Shown: positions 8,544 through 17,026 of the stretch, in pieces | How the letters are laid out: the number at the start of each line of letters is the position of its first letter | How positions within the stretch are numbered: the first letter of the stretch is position 1 | DNA from: Flavobacteriales bacterium | GTDB lineage: Bacteria; Bacteroidota; Bacteroidia; Flavobacteriales_D; Sanyastnellaceae | Direction of reading: 5' to 3' | Assembly (NCBI GenBank): GCA_027488435.1 | Contig: JAIYBR010000256.1 | Span: forward strand, 1 to 43,087 | Length of the DNA: 43,087 nt | Made by a program: the position numbers and the translations under genes | Notes under the pieces: generated by a model | Seen by the model: only the letters and a program-made list of their open reading frames with translations | The model's database searches: none | Told to the model about the DNA's origin: nothing

Positions 8544-10277
8544 ATGGAAATTTCCGCTATTCGCCTAAAAGCAGAATCATGGCTTTCATCTGCTGTAATT
8601 GACGAGGCAACAAAGTCTGAAATAAAGCACATGCTTCATTCTGACGAAAAAGAATTGATGGAATGTTTTTACAGCGACCTCGAATTCGGTACAGGCGGTC
8701 TGCGCGGTGTAATGGGCGTGGGCACTATGCGCATGAATGTGTACACGGTGGGAATGGCAACACAGGGATTGGCCAATTACATCCTTGCTCAATTTCCACA
8801 TTCAACTTCGGGAGTAGCCATTGCGTTTGACTCGCGCAACAACTCAAAACTGTTTGCACAAACTGCAGCCAATGTGCTTTCGGCCAATGGCATTGAAGTG
8901 CACATGTTCGAGGAGTTAAGACCTACACCTCTGCTGTCTTACGCTGTGCGTTCTTTACAATGCAAAGCGGGGATAGTTATAACTGCATCGCACAATCCGA
9001 AAGAATACAACGGCTATAAAGTTTACTGGCAAGATGGCGCGCAGGTATTACCTCCGCATGATAAAGGCATCATAGCAGAAGTAAGAAAGGTTAGCGGACC
9101 GGACCAAGTAAAATTCTCCGGTAACGCCGAGCTCATTCATTCGATTAGCGAGGAAGTAGAAGCTTCTTATTTCGAAGAGGTCAAACAGTTACTTCACGCG
9201 AATGAAGCCATTCAACAAGCCACCAATTTAAAGATTGTATACACCTCCATTCACGGTGCGGGTATAACCATGGTTCCGCGTGCGCTGAAGGAGATTGGTT
9301 TCAAAAACATACATCTTGTAGAAGAGCAAGCAATTCCCGACGGCAACTTCAGCACGGTGCAATCGCCCAATCCGGAAGAGCGTGAAGCCCTAAAAATGGC
9401 ACTTGAATTGGCCGATAAAGTTGGGGCTGATCTTGTGATTGGCACCGACCCCGATACGGACAGAGTAGGCATGGCTATTCGCAACCAAGAAGGCAAGATG
9501 ACCCTGCTAAACGGCAACCAGGCTGCATGTTTGCTTGTTTACTATCAGCTCGAGCGCATGCAAGAAAAAAATGCGTTGCGCCCCAATCACTACATCGCAA
9601 AAACAATTGTAACCACCGATCTGCTCGAAGAAATTGCAAGGCTTCACAACGTGAAGTGGTACGATACACTCACCGGTTTTAAATACATCGCCGGTGTAAT
9701 TGGAGAAAAGGAAGGCAAAGAAATTTTCATTGCGGGCGGAGAAGAAAGTTACGGCTACTCCGTGGGAGAATTTGTGCGCGACAAAGATGCTGTGCTCTCA
9801 TCTGTTGTGCTCTGCGAAATAGCGGCGTGGTGTTCGGCGCATGGGCGCAGCATGTGGGACTTGCTCATGGAGATTTACGAGCGTTGCGGATTCTATCACG
9901 AGTCGCTTCTTTCCGTCACATTGAAAGGGCTGGATGGACTTCAGCAGATTCAAGCAAAAATGGCAAGCTTACGAACTAATCCGCCCAAACAATTAGCAGG
10001 ATCATCTGTCGTGGAAGTTCGCGACATTCAACTTCAGCAAAGCACAGAATTGCGCACAGGAGCAATTCATAAACTCGATTTACCATCGTCGAACGTGTTG
10101 CAATTTGTGCTGGAAGATGGTAGCAAAATATCGGCACGACCAAGCGGCACAGAACCCAAAATCAAATTCTACTTCTCCATGAAGGCTCCTTTCCAAGGCG
10201 AAGCTCATTACAAGCAGCAAGTGGAAGAAATGCAAGCGCGCATGGTAACCATTCAAAACGAAATGGAAATGAACTGA
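8544..10277 (+). CDS. Phospho-sugar mutase (phosphoglucomutase/phosphomannomutase family)
   Basis: Catalytic loop TASHNPKEYNGYK, metal loop GTDPDTDRVG, GGEESYGY, C-terminal RPSGTEPKIKFYFS. Confidence 0.93.
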   Translation: MEISAIRLKAESWLSSAVIDEATKSEIKHMLHSDEKELMECFYSDLEFGTGGLRGVMGVGTMRMNVYTVGMATQGLANYILAQFPHSTSGVAIAFDSRNNSKLFAQTAANVLSANGIEVHMFEELRPTPLLSYAVRSLQCKAGIVITASHNPKEYNGYKVYWQDGAQVLPPHDKGIIAEVRKVSGPDQVKFSGNAELIHSISEEVEASYFEEVKQLLHANEAIQQATNLKIVYTSIHGAGITMVPRALKEIGFKNIHLVEEQAIPDGNFSTVQSPNPEEREALKMALELADKVGADLVIGTDPDTDRVGMAIRNQEGKMTLLNGNQAACLLVYYQLERMQEKNALRPNHYIAKTIVTTDLLEEIARLHNVKWYDTLTGFKYIAGVIGEKEGKEIFIAGGEESYGYSVGEFVRDKDAVLSSVVLCEIAAWCSAHGRSMWDLLMEIYERCGFYHESLLSVTLKGLDGLQQIQAKMASLRTNPPKQLAGSSVVEVRDIQLQQSTELRTGAIHKLDLPSSNVLQFVLEDGSKISARPSGTEPKIKFYFSMKAPFQGEAHYKQQVEEMQARMVTIQNEMEMN

Positions 10278-10328
10278 TGCATTCGCTTTTTTACGCTTTG
10301 CAAGCGCGCATTATGCGTAAAACAGAGC

Positions 10329-10336
10329 TACTTTCG
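10329..10336 (+). promoter_or_regulatory. Candidate -7 element TACTTTCG
   Basis: TAnnTTYG variant 5 nt before GTG 10342. Confidence 0.4.
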
Positions 10337-10341
10337 TAACC

Positions 10342-10734
10342 GTGAAACGAGTCGCAGCCATAGCAATACTTTGTGTCTATTTCCTTCTCACCTTGGGAAT
10401 GCAGTTGCATATACACTATTGTTGCGGTGAGCTCTCCGACTTTCATCTATTGACTTCCGAACATTGCACTCACAACGATGAGGGAAGCGAAGACCACTGC
10501 TGCAAAAAAGAAAATTGTTGCTCCTTCATTCATATCGATTTGAGGGTTGAAGATTCGCACCAGCCATCTGAAATCGCTCGATTCATCCCATTTGTCTTTT
10601 CCGATCCGATTTTTTACTGCCCTTCTAATGCTGTCAACAATGATTCGTCACGAATCGAGTTTGTACACAACGATTCCTCACCACCGAACAGTAAACGGTA
10701 TTTGCTTTTCAACTCTTTACTTCTTTACGCCTAA
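10342..10734 (+). CDS. HYC_CC_PP family protein (small Cys/His-rich, putative metal-associated)
   Basis: N-terminal TM, then LHIHYCCGE, HCCKKENCC, C-terminal SSPPNSKRYLLF; GTG start. Confidence 0.75.
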   Translation: MKRVAAIAILCVYFLLTLGMQLHIHYCCGELSDFHLLTSEHCTHNDEGSEDHCCKKENCCSFIHIDLRVEDSHQPSEIARFIPFVFSDPIFYCPSNAVNNDSSRIEFVHNDSSPPNSKRYLLFNSLLLYA

Positions 10735-10865
10735 GCAGTGTGCTTTGATGCGAGTTCTTTTCGCATCTTCTGATGGAGATTTTGCTCCTGGACTTTATTT
10801 GTCTATTGCGCTTAGTAGTGCGCAACTTCGAAGGATTTCTTAAAAACAGCATTACCAAAAAAGAC

Positions 10866-11213
10866 ATGAAAAAAGCATTTATACTCTTGCTGATATGTAC
10901 GATTTCAGTATCGGCATTTTCTCAAAAAGCCACAAAAAAGCCGATCACCAGCACCTTTTGGGTTGCCGGCGTGTGCGGCATGTGCGAACAAACGATTGAA
11001 GCTGCCCTTGATGCCAAGGGCATATTGAAGGCAGATTTTCAACTTTCGAATAACCAGCTAACCGTAACCTATAAGCCTTCGAAAATTTCTGAAGCGGAAA
11101 TCCACACGCTGCTCAATGAGGCGGGTTACGACACGGAAAAAAGCACCTGCACAGAAGAACAATACGCTCGTGTGCACGGCTGCTGCAAATACAGGGAACT
11201 CGAAAAACATTGA
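10866..11213 (+). CDS. Secreted heavy-metal-associated (HMA) domain protein
   Basis: Signal peptide MKKAFILLLICTISVSAFSQ; HMA-type VAGVCGMCEQTIEAALDAKGILKADFQLSNNQLTVTYKPSKISEAEIHTLLNEAGYD; ATG 10866 preferred over ORF start 10773. Confidence 0.88.
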   Translation: MKKAFILLLICTISVSAFSQKATKKPITSTFWVAGVCGMCEQTIEAALDAKGILKADFQLSNNQLTVTYKPSKISEAEIHTLLNEAGYDTEKSTCTEEQYARVHGCCKYRELEKH

Positions 11214-13612
11214 GCACAATGAGAGTCATTTTCTTGGCGGGACTGATACTTTCAGTTCTCGCGGCTCATGCTCAAGGAGTATCGGGCACCGTGCTTGGGC
11301 GTTCAAATGATGGCAAAGAAGAATCCATCATAGGCGCTGTGGTTTTATGGGAGGGAACGCGCAGTGGCACCGTTACCGATGCGTCCGGGAACTACCGCAT
11401 CGGCGTTCCCCCTGGCGCAAAGCGACTCATTTTCCAAAGTGTCAACTTCGTTTCTGACACCATCGAATACAGCGGTCAAACGACCATCGACGTTACGCTT
11501 CTTGAAGCAACTATCGACATGGGAGCTGTAAACATCGAAGGCGAGCGCAGTGCTACCTTCATCAACTCGCGCGACCCGCAACTCTTTCAAGTGATGAGCG
11601 AAAAGGAGCTCTGCAAAGCGGCATGCTGCAATCTTAGCGAAAGCTTCGAAACCAACGCTTCAGTAGATGCCACCTATGCCGATGCTATTACCGGCACGCG
11701 GCAGATTCGCATGCTCGGGTTAGAAGGAAAGTACACGCAAATGTTGTTCGACAACATTCCTTCTGTGCGCGGTCTTTCGAGCACCTACGGTCTTACCTAC
11801 GTGCCCGGTCCGTGGGTGAAAAACATTTACGTCACCAAAGGCGTTGGATCGATTACCAGTGGTTACGAAAGCATGGCAGGGCAAATCAACGTAGCGTTGA
11901 AAAACCCCGATACCGCAGAGCGTTTTCATTTGAACGCATACGCCGGCAACGGCGGGCGCATGGAGCTCAATCTGGTGGTTGGGCCAAAATCGCAGAAGGA
12001 GGGAGAAGTCGAGATGGCAGAAGAGGAACATGTGTATGCGCCAGGGGAAGAACACGACCACGAACATGGCGAAGAGCATGACCACGAACATGGAGAAGAG
12101 CATGAACATGAGCACCGCCATATCAAGGGAAGCCTTTTGGCGCATGGAGCCATGTCGCAACTGCGCACCGATATGAACGGTGATGGCTTCCTCGACAATC
12201 CGCTGTTCTCGAATATCTCGTTGCGCAACGAATGGCACATCGATGGGCACAACGGGCTGGGTGCTCAAGTAGCGCTCAATTACCAAAACATCAACACGGT
12301 GAGCGGTCAATTGGATTACAATCCAACCGATGAAGTTCGTTCACAACTTTGGGGAGTGAATACACAAACACGTCGCTACGAAGCCTCCGCCAAAATAGGC
12401 TACGTGTTTCCGAATAAGCCTTGGAAGAGTTTTGGTTCGCAAGTGAACGCGCTCTATCATGATCAAGAAGGCGAATATGGATTTCAAACGTACAACGGAG
12501 AGCAACGCAGCGGCCGCGTGAATTTGCTTTTCGCATCACGTATTCTCAATGAATCAAACACATTTACTACCGGTTTCACTTATGTGTTCGATGATTATCG
12601 CGATACGCTGGCATCCAACTTTGAATTTTATAAAAACGTCCAACCTCTCAGCCGACAAGAACGCGTGCCCGGAGTATTCTTCGAATACACGTTGAAGGTG
12701 GAAGATAAATTCACACTGGTTGCCGGATTGCGTGAAGACCTTCACAATATCTATGGGCCGTTGTTTACTCCTCGCTTGCACGCGCGATACAGCATCAATG
12801 ATCACATGACGCTCAAGGCAGTCGGCGGAATTGGTTATCGCACTCCTGTACTCGTGATGGACAATGTAGGCATGCTAGCATCGAATCGATTTGTGATGAT
12901 TGAAGGCGACCCTGCACCTAGCGAAAAATACATGGGTCTTGACATTGAAAAATCAAGAAACGCCGGTCTGATATTCACTTGGAAAGGCGATGTGCTTTAT
13001 CGACCCGCTACACTGAGCATCGATGGATTTATAACGGAGTTCGAAAAGCAAGTCGTCATTGACTACGAAACGCCGGGATATATAAAAATCTACAACCTGC
13101 AAGGGAAGAGCTTTAGCAACAGTGCACAGGTAGAATTGCAATGGTCGCCTGTACGTCGGTTCGATGTGCGAATGGCATATCGCTGGCTCGAAGCGCGCAC
13201 GCAATACCGCGATGGATTACGCGATCGACCCTTGGTGAATCGCCATCGCGCATTTACCAATCTCGCATTTGAAACACGCAAAAAGCCAAACGGATCACAA
13301 TGGCGTTTCGATGCAACCGTGCAGTGGATTAGCCGCAAGCGTATTCCGTTTGTGATCAACAATCATGACGAGCACTTCAACGAGCCATTGAGCACTTGGT
13401 CCGACGATTACTGGCAAGTAATGGCGCAAGTGACCTATGTATTCAAGACAAACTTGGAGCTATACGTAGGCGGTGAAAACCTAACCAATTTCATGGTGCA
13501 TGACGCCATCATCATGGCAGATGAAACAGAGTCGTCGTTGTTTGATGGTTCGCTGCTCTGGGGACCTGTTTTTGGAAGAATGGGTTACGTGGGGTTGCGC
13601 TGGATACTGTAA
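11210..13612 (+). CDS. TonB-dependent receptor with N-terminal carboxypeptidase-like regulatory domain and His-rich loop
   Basis: Signal peptide; VSGTVLGRSNDGKEESIIGAVVLWEGTRSGTVTDASGNYRIGVPPGAKRLIFQSVNF; plug QIRMLGLEGKYTQMLFDNIPSVRGL...GSITSGYESMAGQINV; CKAACC motif; GEEHDHEH tandem. Confidence 0.92.
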   Translation: MSTMRVIFLAGLILSVLAAHAQGVSGTVLGRSNDGKEESIIGAVVLWEGTRSGTVTDASGNYRIGVPPGAKRLIFQSVNFVSDTIEYSGQTTIDVTLLEATIDMGAVNIEGERSATFINSRDPQLFQVMSEKELCKAACCNLSESFETNASVDATYADAITGTRQIRMLGLEGKYTQMLFDNIPSVRGLSSTYGLTYVPGPWVKNIYVTKGVGSITSGYESMAGQINVALKNPDTAERFHLNAYAGNGGRMELNLVVGPKSQKEGEVEMAEEEHVYAPGEEHDHEHGEEHDHEHGEEHEHEHRHIKGSLLAHGAMSQLRTDMNGDGFLDNPLFSNISLRNEWHIDGHNGLGAQVALNYQNINTVSGQLDYNPTDEVRSQLWGVNTQTRRYEASAKIGYVFPNKPWKSFGSQVNALYHDQEGEYGFQTYNGEQRSGRVNLLFASRILNESNTFTTGFTYVFDDYRDTLASNFEFYKNVQPLSRQERVPGVFFEYTLKVEDKFTLVAGLREDLHNIYGPLFTPRLHARYSINDHMTLKAVGGIGYRTPVLVMDNVGMLASNRFVMIEGDPAPSEKYMGLDIEKSRNAGLIFTWKGDVLYRPATLSIDGFITEFEKQVVIDYETPGYIKIYNLQGKSFSNSAQVELQWSPVRRFDVRMAYRWLEARTQYRDGLRDRPLVNRHRAFTNLAFETRKKPNGSQWRFDATVQWISRKRIPFVINNHDEHFNEPLSTWSDDYWQVMAQVTYVFKTNLELYVGGENLTNFMVHDAIIMADETESSLFDGSLLWGPVFGRMGYVGLRWIL
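12044..12115 (+). repeat. In-frame 24-bp tandem repeat (x3) encoding GEEHDHEH/GEEHDHEH/GEEHEHEH
   Basis: Read directly from codons 12044-12115. Confidence 0.9.
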
Positions 13613-14116
13613 TCAAAGCAAGCTCAATTGGACATATTGGTGCTCGAAATCGAGAAGCCAACGCTTACGTTGAATGCCGCCACTATAACCGACATATGTT
13701 CCATCCTTTCCGATGACACGATGACACGGGATGAGAATGGGTATAGGGTTTTTGGCGATCGCAGAAGCCACGGCACGTGTAAGTTTAATATCACCCAACT
13801 GACGCGCTATATCCTCGTAACTATACGTTTTCGCAAACGGAATGCGCATGAGTTCTTCCCAAACGGTTTGCTGAAAATGTGTGCCTTCGAGGTGCATCGG
13901 AATTTCGAGCGAGCTAGAATTTCCATTGAAGAAAAAGGCAAGTGCTTGAAGCACACGATGAAGATCGTGATCGAAATCATCAACGCCCGGATCCTCCACA
14001 AAATCGATGCGTGAGAGCATGCCTCCGTATCCTTCGACACGCAGCCACCCCATAGGCGATTGAAAGTGAACGACCGATTTGCGCATGGGGTTAAAGTAAA
14101 GCAATTCAGCCTTCAC
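13613..14116 (-). CDS. ogt: Methylated-DNA--[protein]-cysteine S-methyltransferase
   Basis: IPCHRVIGKDGTYVGYSGGIQRKRWLLDFE active-site motif; SYEDIARQLG; AVASAIAKNPIPILIPCHRV. Confidence 0.95.
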   Translation of the reverse strand: MKAELLYFNPMRKSVVHFQSPMGWLRVEGYGGMLSRIDFVEDPGVDDFDHDLHRVLQALAFFFNGNSSSLEIPMHLEGTHFQQTVWEELMRIPFAKTYSYEDIARQLGDIKLTRAVASAIAKNPIPILIPCHRVIGKDGTYVGYSGGIQRKRWLLDFEHQYVQLSLL

Positions 14117-14148
14117 AATTCATTCATTTTGCAAAGTTCCTAAATCAC

Positions 14149-14156
14149 TATTTTCG
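14149..14156 (+). promoter_or_regulatory. Candidate -7 element TATTTTCG
   Basis: TAnnTTYG variant 23 nt before ATG 14180. Confidence 0.35.
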
Positions 14157-14179
14157 CATTTCGTTAAAACCGAAGAAAC

Positions 14180-15169
14180 ATGATGAAAAAACTAGTAGAA
14201 GAATTTCCGAATCATTTGCGCGAAGCGCTTCAAATTGGTCGCGCAGCTCAACTCAATACGTGCAATAAGTCAATCCAGAACATTGTCATTTCCGGATTAG
14301 GAGGAAGTGGCATCGGAGGCAAAATAGTAAGCCAACTGGTTGCCGATAAGTGCTCGGTTCCCGTGGTTTGCACGAACGACTATGTTCTGCCCGATTTCGT
14401 GAATGAACATTCGCTCGTTATCATCAGCAGTTACAGCGGCGACACCGAAGAAACAGTTGCAGCATTGCAGGAGGCCATCGCTAAGAATGCCGAAATCGCT
14501 TGTGTAACGAGCGGAGGAAAAATAGCAGCCGCAGCTAAAGAACATGGCTTCAACCACATCATCATTCCCGGCGGCCAGCCTCCGCGTTCGATGTTTGGAT
14601 ATAGCTCTGTTCAGTTGTTCTATGTTCTCCGTCATTATGGATTTATCGATGGAAGCTTTGAGCAAGAGGTAGAAAGCAGTATTGCACTCATTGAAAACAA
14701 CATCGATGATTTGCGCGCAGCTTCAAAGCAAATAGCAGAAATGGTGGTGCATCGCATTCCGGTTCTCTATAGCGAAGCCATGTATGAAGGTGTAGCGATA
14801 CGCTGGCGTCAGCAGATCAACGAAAACTCGAAGATGCTTTGTTGGCACCACGTTTTCCCGGAGATGAACCATAACGAGCTAGTAGGTTGGACCGGCGGCG
14901 ACAACCGCGTTGCGGTAATCGTGCTTCGCAACGAAGACGACCACAAACGTTCGCAGCTGCGCATGGATTTGTGCAAGAAGTTGATGGGAGAAAAGTGTGA
15001 CACGATCATTGAAGCCTGGTCAAAAGGGAAGACACGCATTGAGCGCACTATGTATCTCATACACTTGGGTGACTGGATCAGCATTGACCTCGCAGAGTTA
15101 CGCAACGAAGATGCTGTAGCTATTCCTGCCATCATTTTCCTGAAAAACGAGCTATCGAAAGTGAATTAA
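14180..15169 (+). CDS. Bifunctional phosphoglucose/phosphomannose isomerase (SIS domain)
   Basis: ISGLGGSGIGGKIVSQLV, SSYSGDTEETVA, PEMNHNELVGW motifs. Confidence 0.9.
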   Translation: MMKKLVEEFPNHLREALQIGRAAQLNTCNKSIQNIVISGLGGSGIGGKIVSQLVADKCSVPVVCTNDYVLPDFVNEHSLVIISSYSGDTEETVAALQEAIAKNAEIACVTSGGKIAAAAKEHGFNHIIIPGGQPPRSMFGYSSVQLFYVLRHYGFIDGSFEQEVESSIALIENNIDDLRAASKQIAEMVVHRIPVLYSEAMYEGVAIRWRQQINENSKMLCWHHVFPEMNHNELVGWTGGDNRVAVIVLRNEDDHKRSQLRMDLCKKLMGEKCDTIIEAWSKGKTRIERTMYLIHLGDWISIDLAELRNEDAVAIPAIIFLKNELSKVN

Positions 15170-15175
15170 TTTCAC

Positions 15176-15880
15176 ATGAAGAAGCCTGTCGTATTTCGCG
15201 ATTTAGGCAGCATGGACTACAAAGCGTGCTGGGACTTACAAGAGGTTTATTTCAACAAAACGGTTCAAACAAAATTTGATAATCGTGCGAAGGCACACGA
15301 AGAACAAGTGGTCACAACCGACCACTTGTTTTTTGTGGAGCATCCCCATGTGTATACGCTTGGGAAGAGCGGCGACATTGCCCATCTGTTGCTCGACGAG
15401 GAGGCATTGGCTAAAGTTGACGCGCGCTATTACGCTATCAATCGCGGGGGCGACATCACCTATCATGGTCCCGGACAAATTGTGGGTTATCCCATTTTCG
15501 ATCTTGATCATTTCTTTAGTGATATTCACAAATACTTGCGATATCTGGAGGAAGCCATCATTCGTACGTTGGCCGATTATGGGATTAAAGCAAGTCGCAT
15601 AGACGGACTCACCGGCGTATGGCTCGATGCTGAGCTTGGGCCGAAAGCTCGCAAAATCGCTGCTCTTGGAGTAAAGTGCAGTCGATGGGTCACGATGCAC
15701 GGATTCGCTTTCAATGTGAACGCTGATTTGTCCTACTTCAACCACATCATTCCCTGCGGGATAACCGACAAGGCTGTCACATCTATGCATATCGAGCTAG
15801 GAAGATCGTTGGAAATCGAAGAGGTGAAGGGGCGATTGAAGCATCATTTAGCAGAGGTTTTCGAGCTTGAATGGGTGTAG
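15176..15880 (+). CDS. lipB: Lipoyl(octanoyl) transferase
   Basis: GGDITYHGPGQIVGYPIFDL, RKIAALGVKCSRWVTMHGFAFNVN, FNHIIPCGI catalytic Lys/Cys context. Confidence 0.95.
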   Translation: MKKPVVFRDLGSMDYKACWDLQEVYFNKTVQTKFDNRAKAHEEQVVTTDHLFFVEHPHVYTLGKSGDIAHLLLDEEALAKVDARYYAINRGGDITYHGPGQIVGYPIFDLDHFFSDIHKYLRYLEEAIIRTLADYGIKASRIDGLTGVWLDAELGPKARKIAALGVKCSRWVTMHGFAFNVNADLSYFNHIIPCGITDKAVTSMHIELGRSLEIEEVKGRLKHHLAEVFELEWV

Positions 15881-15913
15881 TAAGCTTGATGCTCAGTAAG
15901 GCCATTAATCGGT

Positions 15914-15921
15914 TATTTTTG
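15914..15921 (+). promoter_or_regulatory. Candidate -7 element TATTTTTG for gpsA
   Basis: TAnnTTTG match 17 nt before ATG 15939. Confidence 0.45.
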
Positions 15922-15938
15922 CTGCTTCCGAAATAGTT

Positions 15939-16934
15939 ATGGATAAACCACGCGTTGGAGTATTAGGAGGCGGTTCTTGGGCAACGGCTCTTGTTAAATT
16001 GTTGTGCAAAAACACCGATAAGGTGTATTGGTGGATGCGCAATAAGGAAGCTATCGACCACATTCGTCAGTTTGGTCACAATCCAAATTACATCCAAAGC
16101 ATCGAGTTCGAAAAAGAGCAACTGCATGTGACTGACGACTTGCAAGAGGTGATCGACAATAGCGACTACATCATCGTAGCGATTCCTTCAGCATTCGTCC
16201 ACGAGGCTTTTGAGCATTACAAGCCTACCGGCCTGGAAAAGAAGGTGCTCTTTTCAGCTATCAAGGGTGTCATCAATGAGTTTGATTCCATACCTGTCCG
16301 CTACTTTCATAAGCAGTTGAGGGTTCCGTATGAAAACATCGGAATAGTGTGCGGTCCGTGCCACGCAGAAGAAGTAGCGATGGAGAAACTTTCTTACCTC
16401 ACCATCGGGTGCTCCGATATTGAAAAGGCCGATCTTATGGCCACCATGCTCGGTTGTCGTTTCCTGAAAACGAACACAACAGAAGACGTATTCGGCGCAG
16501 AGCTGGCAGCCATTCTCAAAAACGTTTATGCCGTTGCAAGTGGCATTTGTCATGGCTTGGGCTACGGTGACAACTTCCAGGCGGTGCTCATCAGCAGCGC
16601 CATTCGAGAAATGGAGCGCTTTATCGATACCGTAAACGAAGTTCACCGCGACGTGAAGAGCAGCGCCTATCTGGGCGACTTGCTAGTGACTGCATACTCG
16701 CCCTATTCACGCAATCGCACACTCGGCACAATGGTAGGAAAAGGCTACAGTGTGAAGTGGGCTACGATTGAAATGAACATGGTCGCGGAAGGATATTATG
16801 CGGCACGTGGTATACATGAAATCAATAAGAAGTTCAAAGCGGATATGCCGATTGCAGATGCTGTCTACCGCATTCTATACGAAAAGATTTCTCCAATGAT
16901 GGAGATGCGGATTTTGACGGACAAACTATCTTAG
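15939..16934 (+). CDS. gpsA: NAD(P)H-dependent glycerol-3-phosphate dehydrogenase
   Basis: GVLGGGSWATALVKLL; FSAIKGV; GAELAAILKNVYAVASGICHGLGYGDNFQA. Confidence 0.93.
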   Translation: MDKPRVGVLGGGSWATALVKLLCKNTDKVYWWMRNKEAIDHIRQFGHNPNYIQSIEFEKEQLHVTDDLQEVIDNSDYIIVAIPSAFVHEAFEHYKPTGLEKKVLFSAIKGVINEFDSIPVRYFHKQLRVPYENIGIVCGPCHAEEVAMEKLSYLTIGCSDIEKADLMATMLGCRFLKTNTTEDVFGAELAAILKNVYAVASGICHGLGYGDNFQAVLISSAIREMERFIDTVNEVHRDVKSSAYLGDLLVTAYSPYSRNRTLGTMVGKGYSVKWATIEMNMVAEGYYAARGIHEINKKFKADMPIADAVYRILYEKISPMMEMRILTDKLS

Positions 16935-17026
16935 TGACTGGTGGCTAACTGTGTTCATAAACAACATAGACGGCAATTAGAGCAAGGTAATTCGAGTTTT
17001 TAATTTGCTCGAACAATCAGAAAACA

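Noticed and set aside
10290-10325. Possible hairpin TTTTACGC...GCGTAAAA between the phosphomutase and HYC_CC_PP genes
   Set aside because: Large loop and overlap with the candidate promoter make a terminator call unsafe; not listed as a feature.
10773-10865. N-terminal extension of the HMA ORF (MEILLLDFICLLRLVVRNFEGFLKNSITKKD)
   Set aside because: The ATG at 10866 starts a canonical signal peptide (MKKAFILLLICTISVSAFSQ), so the extension is probably untranslated.
11720-12310. 196-aa minus-strand ORF rich in hydrophobic residues (MLFSMFVVMLFAMFVVVFF)
   Set aside because: This hydrophobic run is the reverse complement of the His/Glu tandem repeat in the TonB receptor, not a real membrane protein.
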